64,000 nt of DNA from Bacteroidia bacterium (lineage in GTDB: Bacteria; Bacteroidota; Bacteroidia; 2-12-FULL-35-15): assembly GCA_030654175.1 (NCBI GenBank), contig JAURXZ010000035.1, positions 248,001 to 312,000 on the forward strand. The letters are read 5' to 3'. The position numbers and the translations under genes are program-made. Below, piece by piece: positions 16,398 through 27,000 of this stretch (its first letter is position 1; each line of letters opens with the position of its first letter). The notes beneath the pieces were generated by a model that had not been told where the DNA came from, made no database searches, and worked only from the letters and a program-made list of their open reading frames with translations.

Positions 16398-19331
16398 ATG
16401 TTACTAAATACCCATACCTATTACAGCCTACGCTATGGAACCTTATCCATTGAGGCAATTATTCAACAAGCAAAAGAGAACAACTATGATTCAATTGCAA
16501 TAACCGACATAAACAATGCTACCGGTGTATTTGAATTTGTAAAAGCATGTACTGAAAATGAAATAAAACCAATTGTAGGAATGGAATTCCGGAATGGTGA
16601 TGAAATCCAATTTATTGCTTTGGCTCAAAATAGTGAAGGCTTAAAGGAAATGAATGACCTAATTACCGATTGTAATTTAAATGATATATCTATTCCTTCG
16701 CAGTGGGATTTCAACCATTGCTTTGTACTATTTCCATTAGGAAAAACAAGTATTGAGCAATTAAAGGAGAACGAGTTTATTGGAATCCGTCCCAATCAGA
16801 TCAATAAAATTTTATTTGATTCTGTGGCTCAGAAAAGTAAATATGTGATCCTGAATTCTATTACTTATAAGGATGAAAAAGGATTTGAAGTGCATAAAAA
16901 ATTAAGAGCTGTAGATCATAATTTATTATTATCACAAATAGAATCACATCAAATTGCAGGTAATGATGAATATTTTATTCCTAAAAATAAATTACTTGGG
17001 TTATATGCACAGCATCCGCAATTAATTGAAAACACCAATTACATAATTAATAATTGTTCGTTCAGTTTTAATTTTAAAGAAATAAAAAATAAAAAAATAT
17101 TTACCATTTCTGCTTATGATGACAAGCTTTTACTTCGTAAACTGGCGTATGACGGGTTAAAGTACAGATATGGAATTAATAATAAAATAGCAAAACAACG
17201 TGTAGAAAAAGAATTAGAGATAATTGATGACCTTGGTTTCTCGGCTTACTTTTTAATTACCTGGGATATAATTCGTTATTCTATGTCCCGAGGATATTAT
17301 CATGTAGGACGCGGAAGTGGTGCGAATAGTATTGTAGCGTATTGTTTGCGAATAACTGATGTTTGTCCAATTGAATTGGATTTATTCTTTGAGCGTTTTT
17401 TAAATCCGAAACGGAAATCTCCGCCCGATTTTGATATTGACTTTTCATGGAAAGACCGTGATGATGTGTTGGATTATATATTCAAACGCTATGGGCATAA
17501 ACATACTGCATTATTAGGTGCAATGTCCACTTTTAAAGACCGTTCCATCATTCGTGAACTTGGGAAAATTTATGGTTTACCAAAAGAGGAAATCGACCGA
17601 CTCATTAAGCAACCCAACTCTCCATTAAACAACAATGAAATATGTAAAACTATTTTAAACTATTATACCGAAATTGAAGATTATCCAAACATGCGAACCA
17701 TACACTCCTGCGGTGTATTGATTTCGGAAGAACCTATGACTACATACACCGCGTTGGATCTACCACCAAAAGGATTGCCAACAGTTCAATTTGATATGTA
17801 TATAGCCGAAGATATTGGATTTGAAAAATTTGATATTTTAAGTCAGCGCGGGATAGGACACATAAAAGAAGCTGCCGAAATTATTTATCAAAACAGGGGA
17901 ATCAAAGTTGATGTATATGATATTGACACCTTCAAAAAAGACAAACAAGTTGCAAAGCAATTAAAGTCGGGTGATACCATTGGTTGCTTTTACATTGAAA
18001 GTCCTGCTATGCGTGGACTTCTAAAAAAACTTCATTGCGATAATTATTTAACGCTGGTAGCGGCAAGTTCAATCATCCGTCCGGGTGTTGCAAGCAGCGG
18101 AATGATGAAAGCGTATATAGAACGTTTTCATGACCCCAATGGTTTTGAGTATTTACATCCGATATTAAAAGAACAACTAAAAGAAACTTTTGGTGTAATG
18201 GTTTTCCAGGAAGATGTTTTGAAAGTAGGACATCATTTTGGTGGGCTTGACCTTGCGGATGCTGATGTGTTGCGAAGAATGATGAGTGGTAAATCTCGAA
18301 ACAAAAAACATCTATTGGAGATCGAAGATAAATTTTTCAACCATTGCAAAGCACAAAACTATCCCGAAACGGTATCAAAAGAAGTGTGGCGACAAATAGA
18401 ATCATTTGCCGGATATAGCTTTAGCAAAGCCCATTCGGCAAGTTATGCAGTAGAAAGCTATCAAAGTTTATACTTAAAATCTCATTATCCTTTGGAATTT
18501 ATGGTTGCGGTGATCAATAACTTTGGAGGTTTTTATACTACACGGGTATATGTGAATGAGGCTAAAATGGCGGGCGCAAACATCCATTTGCCTTGTGTAA
18601 ACAAAAGTAATTATACAACCATCATTTTCGGTGACAACATTTACCTGGGATTCATTCATCTCAAAAGTGTGGAAAGCAGCATTGCTCAACATATTGAAAT
18701 AGAACGAAAAAAAAATGATGATTATAAATCATTGGAAGATTTCACTAGACGCATACAGATTGGAATTGAGCAACTGATTATTTTAATTCGTATTGATGCC
18801 TTCAGATTTACAGGCCGGAACAAACGACAATTGTTATGGGAAGCGCACATGCTTATCAATAAAGATAAAGTAATTTCCAATTCAACTGAATTATTTGAAA
18901 TAGCTAAAAACGAATTTGAATTGCCGGTATTGGAGCATAATCAAATTGAAGACGCTTATGATGAAATAGAACTTTTGGGTTTTCCAATCACTATGACCTA
19001 TTTCGATTTACTAAAAACTGATTTCAGGGGCGAATGTATGGCAAGCGATCTAATAAATAATGTAGGCAAAAAAGTGCGGATGGTAGGCAGTTATGTTACA
19101 ACAAAGCCTGTTAGAACAAAGCGTGGTGAACTGATGGCATTTGGAACATTTCTGGATGTGGAAGGTAAGTTTTTTGACACCACACATTTCCCACCAAGTT
19201 TAAAACAATATCCATTCACAGGTTCTGGCGTTTACCTGATTTTGGGTAAAGTGGTGGAGGAATTTGGCTTTCCAAGTCTGGAAGTTGCTAAAATGGTGAG
19301 GTTGCCGATTAAGGGAGATTCAAGGGCATAG
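16398..19331 (+). CDS. dnaE: Short DnaE-type DNA polymerase III alpha subunit, probably error-prone
   Basis: A 977-residue C-family polymerase, shorter than the usual 1150-1200-residue replicative DnaE. Residues 1-200 are a PHP domain whose metal sites look degraded (NTHTYYS, and TDINN where TDHGN is usual), so proofreading is unlikely. The palm is intact: HVGRGSGANS, then PDFDIDF (two catalytic Asp near residues 343-347) and EKFDILSQRG (third Asp near 478). A C-terminal OB fold follows (VRMVGSYV...RGELMAFGTF). With dinB and the S24 repressor it forms a likely damage-inducible mutagenesis cassette, in the role of DnaE2. Role inferred from context. Confidence 0.88.
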   Translation: MLLNTHTYYSLRYGTLSIEAIIQQAKENNYDSIAITDINNATGVFEFVKACTENEIKPIVGMEFRNGDEIQFIALAQNSEGLKEMNDLITDCNLNDISIPSQWDFNHCFVLFPLGKTSIEQLKENEFIGIRPNQINKILFDSVAQKSKYVILNSITYKDEKGFEVHKKLRAVDHNLLLSQIESHQIAGNDEYFIPKNKLLGLYAQHPQLIENTNYIINNCSFSFNFKEIKNKKIFTISAYDDKLLLRKLAYDGLKYRYGINNKIAKQRVEKELEIIDDLGFSAYFLITWDIIRYSMSRGYYHVGRGSGANSIVAYCLRITDVCPIELDLFFERFLNPKRKSPPDFDIDFSWKDRDDVLDYIFKRYGHKHTALLGAMSTFKDRSIIRELGKIYGLPKEEIDRLIKQPNSPLNNNEICKTILNYYTEIEDYPNMRTIHSCGVLISEEPMTTYTALDLPPKGLPTVQFDMYIAEDIGFEKFDILSQRGIGHIKEAAEIIYQNRGIKVDVYDIDTFKKDKQVAKQLKSGDTIGCFYIESPAMRGLLKKLHCDNYLTLVAASSIIRPGVASSGMMKAYIERFHDPNGFEYLHPILKEQLKETFGVMVFQEDVLKVGHHFGGLDLADADVLRRMMSGKSRNKKHLLEIEDKFFNHCKAQNYPETVSKEVWRQIESFAGYSFSKAHSASYAVESYQSLYLKSHYPLEFMVAVINNFGGFYTTRVYVNEAKMAGANIHLPCVNKSNYTTIIFGDNIYLGFIHLKSVESSIAQHIEIERKKNDDYKSLEDFTRRIQIGIEQLIILIRIDAFRFTGRNKRQLLWEAHMLINKDKVISNSTELFEIAKNEFELPVLEHNQIEDAYDEIELLGFPITMTYFDLLKTDFRGECMASDLINNVGKKVRMVGSYVTTKPVRTKRGELMAFGTFLDVEGKFFDTTHFPPSLKQYPFTGSGVYLILGKVVEEFGFPSLEVAKMVRLPIKGDSRA

Positions 19332-19468
19332 AAAAAATTAAAATGAAAATGTTTTCAAAAAAGAGAAGCAACAACTGCCACTAAAAAAGTGAAGTATTAT
19401 AAAAAAAGTTTAATACAGAAGTACAAGAAAATTAACGGAAGAAAAAAATATTTTTTAGCTAAAAACCG

Positions 19469-19852
19469 CTAATTATCTAAGGCTCCATTGTTTACCCAAG
19501 TCTTTAATTTTTCCAGATCATCAGAAGATAATGCCGTTGGACCGGTCGAGTATGCTGGGGGCATCCCACCGCCCGAAGTCAATACCCTGCTTTGTATGGT
19601 TCCATTATCTACTTTTTCTTTAAGGCCGGCAAAAGCGGTAAAATCACCGGGAGCTCCTTGATTTGAAGCCGTTACATGACAGGCTTGATTGCCTTGTCCG
19701 TAGCAATAGGTCACCAAGATTGGTTTAATAGCCGTTTGATACGGTGCCGTTTTTACAGGTAGTGGTAAATCTCCTTTATCATAGGTACATGATTGTAAAT
19801 AACAAAATGTAACAAGGAGAACCAACCATATAGTAAGAATTGAATATTTCAT
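19469..19852 (-). CDS. Small cytochrome-c-like lipoprotein with an atypical heme motif
   Basis: 127 residues with a hydrophobic N-terminus ending LQSC, a plausible lipobox. The body resembles short cytochrome c domains: an opening IKPILVTYC, a distal GGGMPP (Met ligand candidate) and a closing LKTWVNNGALDN. However, the heme site reads CYGQGNQACH, so seven residues separate the cysteines instead of two. It may bind heme through a CX7CH site or may have lost heme. No cytochrome partners are nearby. Confidence 0.65.
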   Translation of the reverse strand: MKYSILTIWLVLLVTFCYLQSCTYDKGDLPLPVKTAPYQTAIKPILVTYCYGQGNQACHVTASNQGAPGDFTAFAGLKEKVDNGTIQSRVLTSGGGMPPAYSTGPTALSSDDLEKLKTWVNNGALDN

Positions 19853-20411
19853 ATTTATAAAATTTACTATTGAAATTTTAATTTTAAAAGACCAATCTTT
19901 TTAATTGCTTATTTAACAAACTTAATAAATTAAAACTAAAACTCAACAAGCATTTCAAAAATATCAAAATAAAATCACGGGAACCGGATAAACGATTTTT
20001 TTTATTTTCACATAAATCGAACAGCACTAAATTTGTTTTTTACTGTTTCTTTGTGAATTAGTGGATTCTCAATTGGGCAAAACCATTAAACCTAATAAAA
20101 TTAGTATCTTTGAAATAACGCGTGCACAATTGTGAAATTGATAGAGAAATGGATTGGGATTGACTATATGACACAAGGGTCAGGCTGCAGGCACTTGTTT
20201 GAAGACTTAGGGGTAGGATTATTCAGGAAAATCCTTAAATAATGGCATCGAGGGCTAAGGAGGGAGTTACAGAAGAGGTACTGTTATTGTTCTCAACAAT
20301 GTATAAATGCAACCTTTTGTAGGTTTTATGCAACCTGTATGTATGAAGAAGATTAAAAAAATGACCCTTTATTTTAAATTGTTTTATTAGTATGATTAAC
20401 AAAAATAAAAA
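19853..20411. other. AT-rich intergenic region without a recognisable gene
   Basis: Separates the divergent cytochrome-like gene and the first adhesin. A TATCTTTG at 20105-20112 matches the -7 consensus but lacks a well-spaced TTG. A 36-codon frame starting GTG at 20132 and ending at 20242 has no recognisable homology. GCAACCT occurs twice near 20310-20335. Nothing here can be named with confidence. Confidence 0.4.
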
Positions 20412-23400
20412 ATGAAAAAGATCGCACTTCTCTTTTCCTTTATTTTTGTTTGCTGTTACATCTCTGTAACGGCACAATGTGATAATGTAGCTTTAGGTAA
20501 GCCTGTAACAGCAAGTGGAGTTTATCCTCCTAACATCGCTGCGAATGCAGTTAATGGAAGTTGTGGTGACATGTGGAATTCAGGTAATTTTGCAACACAA
20601 TCTCTGGAAATTGATTTGCTTTCAACCTATACGGTAAACAATATCAATATTATGTTTTCCATGTCACCAAACGGCAATGTGAATCATGAAATATGGACCT
20701 CCCCGGATATGGTATCATGGACAATGGTGGATCCAATCACGGGATTTTATGTTACCGGACAATTAATAGAAAGGTGTTATAGCAGCGCACCTTTAGCAAA
20801 TGTAAGAGGAGTTAGGGTAACTTCCCTTGCTTCGCCTTCGTGGATTGCTATTATTGAAATGGGAATTTATACCTTATCTGCCCCAGCTACTCCAACTATT
20901 ACTGCAAACGGTCCTCTAACGCTTTGTCAGGGTGAATCGGTCACTCTTACTTCTAGCGCGGCAAATTCTTATTTATGGAGCACCGGTGAAACTACACAAA
21001 GTATTATTGTTAATTCTGCCGGGACATACACTGTAACTACCGATCAATCACCAGCCTGTACTCAAGGTACCACCGCTTGCACAACATGTGGAGTTGGGAC
21101 TGCATCAGAAACGATATCTGTAAATCCATTGCCAACAATTAGTGTTTCACCACCAGCACCTTCTACCTGTATCGGCTCTTCGTTGAATTTAATCGCCAGC
21201 GGAGCCAATACCTACGCATGGTCTCCGGCAACGGGACTAAGCGCGAGCACCGGGGATTCTGTTTCAGCTAGTCCTGCCTCCACATCAACTTATACGATCA
21301 CCGGAACCGATACTTTAGGATGCATAAACACAACCGTTGTTACGCTCACCGTGAATCCCAAGCCAGTAGTAGATGTCAGGGGGCCAATGAATCCGCTATG
21401 CGATTCTACTAAATTAAACTGGGCTTCGTGGGGTACTGTTAGTGCAACGTCAGGAGCCGGAACTATTTCTTCTGATTTAACCGTTTTGGTTACCAAACCA
21501 TCAGGCGGTTTGTCCACTACAGGCGGAATGTATAACGGAGGGGTTTTCCCTCCCCAGTATAATGTACCTGCTAATAATACTGCCATCAGAAATGATCTTG
21601 CCGGACTATTTACATTTTGTTTCAACAGGCCTGTTGTTAACCCGCAAATAGCACTATCAAGTATTGGAAATAGCGGGAACAGTGTTCAGATCAACACCTC
21701 CGTTCCTTATCAGGTTATCTGGCAAGGCTTAGGAATGAGTTATCCTAACAATACCACATTTGTTGGGACAGAGGGATTTACCATCATTCAATTTCCGGGA
21801 GTTCATACCTGTATTTCGTTTGATTATCTTCAAAGTGAAACATATTGTAATTTAGCATTCGGAACATTGGATACCAACTGCCAGTCCCTTGTATCACCAC
21901 CGCAGTGCGGAGGAGGGGCAGATACATTAACTGCAAGCGGAGCCGTTACCTATTCATGGTCGCCAATCACAGGATTAAATACCAGCACAGGAGCTGTAGT
22001 GATCGCTTCTCCATTGGTTACAACCACTTATTATGTTACCGGTTTTGATGCCAATAACTGTTCGGATACAGATAGTATCACAGTAACAGTTGTTGCCTTG
22101 CCTGTTATAACGCTAACAGGTGATACATTGATCTGTTTGGGAGACAGTACCACCTTAACTGCATCAGGTGGCGGAACTTATCTATGGACACCTGGTAATT
22201 CCACCGACTCAATTATCACTGTAAGTCCGGCTTCTACCACCGTATACACTGTTGTGGTGACCAACTCAAGTGGTTGTATAGATTCATCATCTATCAATAT
22301 AGTTGTAAATCCCTTGCCACAGGCACTTTTCACAATAGATTCTGTTTGTTTAAACACCCCGATGATCTATAATGAGGCAAGTACAGGGACTATTGTTAAC
22401 TGGAACTGGAAATATGGAGATGGTAATGTATCCACACAAGAAAATGAAGCCCATACCTATTCGCTTTGTGGAATTTATATGGTTAAGTTAGTTGTTACTA
22501 CCAATATGGGATGTAAAGATTCTATTTCAAAAATGGCGACAGTTAATTGTTTACCGGTTGCCAACTTTAGCTCTACAGATGTATGTCTAAGTCAAACAAT
22601 GAATTTTATTGACTTGTCCATTGTGCCGGATGATACTATTAATAGTTCAATGCCTGATGATTCGGTTACGGGCTGGTCCTGGAATTTTGGTGATGGAAGT
22701 GCATTGAGCAGTATTCAAAATCCTAGCCGTACTTATATCATTGCGGGACCGCATAATGTTTCATTGGTTGTAACCAGCCATAATGGATGTAAAGACACTG
22801 TAATAAAAAACGTGATGATACATCCTTTGCCTGATGCAAAATTCAATACCACAAATGTGTGTGATGGAACTATTGTTCCTTTTACAGACCAATCTACAAT
22901 AGCTGCACCAGATCTGATACAATCCTGGGAATGGAATTTTGGTGATGGCAGTCCTGTTTACAATAATCAAACTACTTCTCATCCTTATTCTTCGAAAGGT
23001 TCTTATACTACTAAATTAGTAGTGGTTTCCGATTTCGGATGCGCTGATTCAATAACCAAAACAGTAATTGTTCACCCTAACCCCACAGTAGATTTTACTT
23101 CAACTGATACTTCCGGATGTGCGCCTTTATGTGTTTCTTTTCTGAATCAATCTTCAATTTCACAACCAGGCACTAATGTGCAATGGGAATGGACTGTTGC
23201 TGACGGAAGTGCAGTAAGTTATTCACAAACTTTCGACCATTGTTTTACTAACCTTTCTGTTAGTTCAGCTGATTATTATTCTATTGTCTTAACGGTTACT
23301 TCTGACAGCGGTTGCTTTGCCACCATGACTAAAAATAATTACATCAGTGTATTTCCAAATCCTGTTGCTGATTTTTATACTCAACCAACCAAAACAAGTT

Positions 23401-23885
23401 TTTTAGACCCCATTGTAGAAATTACAGATGCCTCTGCCGGAGTTGATTTTTGGAATTGGGATTTTGGAGATCAGACGATTTCTTCCCTCTCAAATCCAGG
23501 GTCGCATACATACGCTGATACTGGCACGTACATAATTACCCTAATTACATCTAATCAATATGGCTGTTTCGACACCTTAAATAAAACCGTTGATATAGAA
23601 CCCGATTTTGTGTTTTATATTCCGAATGCTTTTTCACCTAATAATGATATTCACAATAAAACGTTTAGCGGAAAAGGACTTTATATAAAAGAGTATGAAA
23701 TGTCGATATTCGACCGCTGGGGAAATCTTATTTATAAAACGAATGATATTGATCTTCCCTGGGACGGAAAATTTAAAAACAGTACGGAGCTTGCCGAAGG
23801 AGATGTATATGTTTATTCTATCAAAATTATTGATATTAGAAAAGATGAACATCTTTTTAAAGGGATTGTCACATTGCTGAGGTAA
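20412..23885 (+). CDS. Giant secreted PKD adhesin with discoidin-like N-terminus and gliding-type C-terminal domain
   Basis: 1157 residues. Signal peptide (about 1-22, ending VTAQ). Residues 23-158 are an F5/8-type (discoidin-like) domain opening CDNVALGKPVTASG. Ig-like and cysteine-poor beta modules follow (LCQGESVTLTSSAANSYLWS). From about 670 on there are PKD repeats marked by WSWNFGDGS and WEWNFGDGSP. The last 90 residues (FYIPNAFSPNNDIHN ... YDRWGNLIY-like) are the gliding-motility-associated C-terminal domain, a type B type IX sorting signal. It should be secreted and displayed on the surface, perhaps binding glycans. Large blocks are shared with the next gene. Confidence 0.88.
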   Translation: MKKIALLFSFIFVCCYISVTAQCDNVALGKPVTASGVYPPNIAANAVNGSCGDMWNSGNFATQSLEIDLLSTYTVNNINIMFSMSPNGNVNHEIWTSPDMVSWTMVDPITGFYVTGQLIERCYSSAPLANVRGVRVTSLASPSWIAIIEMGIYTLSAPATPTITANGPLTLCQGESVTLTSSAANSYLWSTGETTQSIIVNSAGTYTVTTDQSPACTQGTTACTTCGVGTASETISVNPLPTISVSPPAPSTCIGSSLNLIASGANTYAWSPATGLSASTGDSVSASPASTSTYTITGTDTLGCINTTVVTLTVNPKPVVDVRGPMNPLCDSTKLNWASWGTVSATSGAGTISSDLTVLVTKPSGGLSTTGGMYNGGVFPPQYNVPANNTAIRNDLAGLFTFCFNRPVVNPQIALSSIGNSGNSVQINTSVPYQVIWQGLGMSYPNNTTFVGTEGFTIIQFPGVHTCISFDYLQSETYCNLAFGTLDTNCQSLVSPPQCGGGADTLTASGAVTYSWSPITGLNTSTGAVVIASPLVTTTYYVTGFDANNCSDTDSITVTVVALPVITLTGDTLICLGDSTTLTASGGGTYLWTPGNSTDSIITVSPASTTVYTVVVTNSSGCIDSSSINIVVNPLPQALFTIDSVCLNTPMIYNEASTGTIVNWNWKYGDGNVSTQENEAHTYSLCGIYMVKLVVTTNMGCKDSISKMATVNCLPVANFSSTDVCLSQTMNFIDLSIVPDDTINSSMPDDSVTGWSWNFGDGSALSSIQNPSRTYIIAGPHNVSLVVTSHNGCKDTVIKNVMIHPLPDAKFNTTNVCDGTIVPFTDQSTIAAPDLIQSWEWNFGDGSPVYNNQTTSHPYSSKGSYTTKLVVVSDFGCADSITKTVIVHPNPTVDFTSTDTSGCAPLCVSFLNQSSISQPGTNVQWEWTVADGSAVSYSQTFDHCFTNLSVSSADYYSIVLTVTSDSGCFATMTKNNYISVFPNPVADFYTQPTKTSFLDPIVEITDASAGVDFWNWDFGDQTISSLSNPGSHTYADTGTYIITLITSNQYGCFDTLNKTVDIEPDFVFYIPNAFSPNNDIHNKTFSGKGLYIKEYEMSIFDRWGNLIYKTNDIDLPWDGKFKNSTELAEGDVYVYSIKIIDIRKDEHLFKGIVTLLR
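21362..22100 (+). repeat. Block near-identical to 24902-25640
   Basis: The two adhesin genes align here without any gap at a constant offset of 3540 bp, with only scattered base changes. Identity falls sharply at both ends, where the two genes encode different modules. The block encodes a roughly 245-residue beta-rich domain starting VVDVRGPMNPLCD. Confidence 0.85.
22681..23885 (+). repeat. Block near-identical to 26896-28100
   Basis: The PKD tail and sorting domain of both adhesin genes align at a constant offset of 4215 bp. The 675-bp change of offset relative to the upstream block is the net result of one extra Ig-PKD-PKD module in the second gene. Confidence 0.85.
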
Positions 23886-24089
23886 ATATCTTTCCTTCTC
23901 CAAACGGAGAAGACAAGCTATAGGACAGATGATATGAGGTAGAAAAAACTGGAAGCATTTTTCCTTTTATTGTTTCAACGGCTTAAATGATAAACTTTTG
24001 TATAGTATATTCGTCTTTTATAAAAGTTATCTTTATAAATTGAAACAATATTTCAAAAACACTCGTTTGTTGAGCAAGTAATTTTTCTT

Positions 24090-27000
24090 ATGATCTTTTT
24101 GAGGACTTTTCTTTCTAAGTGGGTAATAATAAGTTGCTGCATCGTATTCAACTTCGGTTTAATAAATGCACAATGTAATTTGTTATGTAATACCGATTTT
24201 GAAGACAACCAGGTGACTCCCACCGGAAATTATACGATTGTTGATGCCGGTCTCATCCCTTGCTGGAATACTACAGCAACAGATAATAGTATTGAAGTGT
24301 GGGGCAGTGGTTTTAGTGGTGTCCCCTCCTATTCCGGAAATCAATTTTTAGAGTTAAATGCGTACATGGTTTCCACCATGTATCAGGATTTTACTACTGC
24401 ACCCGGTGTGTCATTATCAATTTCTTTTGCTCACAGAGGAAGAAGTGGAGTAGATGTATTAAGTGTTGATATTGGACCTGTTGGAGGGCCATATACCACA
24501 CTAGGTAATTTTTCTGATGGAAATACTGCCTGGGGGTATTATACCGTTAATTATATCATTCCGGGAGGGGTGGGGAATAATTTTTCATTGAGATTTAATT
24601 CGGTTTCTGCAGCAGGTGGGAATCCTGCTATTGGTAATTTCTTAGATGCTATTTCCGTTAATCTTCCATACAATACCGTATTAAATCCGGGCTTCACAAA
24701 TCCTGCTTGTGGCCTTGCAAATGGAACAGCAACAGTAAATCCAGCAAACGGAACAGCTCCTTATATTTACTCATGGAGTACCACTCCTTCCCAGACAACA
24801 CAAGCAATAACAGGACTTTCAGCAGGAACATACACTGTTACAGTTACTGATCTTAATGGATGTATCAATACTGATTCTGTTTCGCTTATAACTTCCCCGC
24901 TGCCAGTAGTAGATGTCAGGGGGCCTATGAATCCGCTTTGCGATTCTACTAAATTAAACTGGGCTTCATGGGGCACTGTTAATGGAACTTCAGGAGCCGG
25001 AACTATTTCTTCTGATTTAACCGTTTTGGTTACCAAACCATCAGGCGGATTGTCCACTACCGGTGGGATGTTTAATGGAGGCGTGTTTCCACCTCAGTAT
25101 AATGTACCTGCTAATAATACAGCTATCAGAAATGATCTTGCCGGATTATTTACTTTTTGTTTCAACAGGCCTGTTGTTAACCCGCAAATAGCATTATCAA
25201 GTATTGGAAATGGAGGGAATAGTGTTCAGATCAATACCTCCGTACCTTACCAGGTTATCTGGCAAGGCCTAGGAATGAGTTATCCTAACAATACCACATT
25301 TGTTGGGACAGAGGGATTTACCATCATTCAATTTCCTGGAGTTCATACATGCATTTCGTTTGATTATCTTCAAAGTGAAACGTATTGTAATTTAGCATTC
25401 GGAACATTGGATACCAACTGTCAGTCCCTCGTATCTCCGCCACAATGCGGGGGTGGAGCCGATACTTTAACTGCAAGCGGAGCTGTTACCTATTCATGGT
25501 CGCCAACCACAGGCTTAAATACAAGTACAGGTGCCGTAGTGATCGCATCTCCATTGGTTACAACAACTTATTATGTTACCGGTTTTGATGCCAATAACTG
25601 TTCGGATACAGATAGTATCACAGTAACAGTTGTTGCCTTGCCGACTATTATGTTAACAGGTGATACCATTATTTGTTTAGGCGATAGCACAACTTTAACC
25701 GCATCAGGTGGCGTGACTTATTTATGGACCCCTGGAAATTTCACAGATTCAATTATTAAAGTAAGCCCAACATCTGACATCACATACACTGTTGTTGTGA
25801 CCAATTCAAGCGGCTGCAGCGATTCATCATCGATCAAGATTATTGTAAAACCTTTGCCGCAGGCATTGTTTAATGTGAATCCTGTTTGCAAAAACAGTCC
25901 AACAATATTTAATGATGCAAGCCTTGGAGGGGCGGTAAGTTGGAAGTGGCAATACGGAGATGGCACTGTATCAGCACTTCAAAATTCAATTTACACGTAT
26001 GCTACTTGCGGTACGTTTAATGCTAAATTAGTTGTAACAACTGATGATGGTTGTAAAGATTCAACTACAAAAACTGCAAGAGTTTATTGTTTGCCGGTTG
26101 CGGATTTTAGCTTTGCGGATGAATGTTTAAATCAAACAATTAATTTTACTGACCTTTCAGCTGTTGCAGGAGATACTGTTTCGGTTTGGTCCTGGGATTT
26201 TGGAGATACAAGTCCTTTAAGCATAGTTCAAAATTCAGGACATGCATACAATGATTCGGGGCCTTTTGCGGTTTCTTTGATCGCAACAAGCAATAATGGA
26301 TGTAAAGATACTGTTGTAAAAAACGTGAATGTATATCCATTACCCATAATAACGCTAACGGGAGATACACTCATTTGTTTAGGCGATAGTACCACTTTAA
26401 CTGCACAGGGTGGAGCAACTTATTTATGGACACCTGGAAATTTCACCGACTCAATTATTAAGGTGAGTCCAGCAACCACCAGTGTATATTCTGTTATTGT
26501 AACTTCTTCAGATGGATGTATTGATTCATCATCAATAAATATGATAGTAAATCCTTTGCCACAGGCATTGTTTAATTTAACCCCTGTTTGCAAAAATGCA
26601 GCAATGATATTTAATGATGCGAGTGCAGGAAATATTTTAAACTGGAATTGGAATTATGGAGATGGCACTCTATCAACATTACAAAATTCAACTTACACCT
26701 ATGCTACTTGTGATACGTTCAGTGTTAAACTGGTTGTAACAACTATTGATGGGTGTTTAGATTCAATTACAAAAATGGCAAGAGTATATTGTTTACCGGT
26801 TGCTGACTATAGCTATACGGAGGTATGTTTAAATCAAGTCATGAATTTTACTGATCTGTCCGCAGTTTCAGGAGATACTGTTTCAGGTTGGTCATGGAAT
26901 TTTGGAGATGGAAGTGCATTGAGCAGTATTCAAAATGGAAGCCGTACTTATACCATTGCAGGACCACATAACGTTTCTTTGATCGCAACAAGTAATAATG

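Noticed and set aside
20073-20112. TTG ... TATCTTTG as a promoter for the first adhesin
   Set aside because: The spacing is about 29 bases, well outside 17-23, and the adhesin starts 300 bp further on.
20132-20242. 36-codon frame starting GTG between the cytochrome-like and adhesin genes
   Set aside because: No homology I recognise, no supporting ribosome signal, and an AT-rich setting; chance is as likely.
23895-23912. CTTCTCC-AAAC-GGAGAAG hairpin after the first adhesin as a terminator
   Set aside because: No T-run follows on the plus strand.
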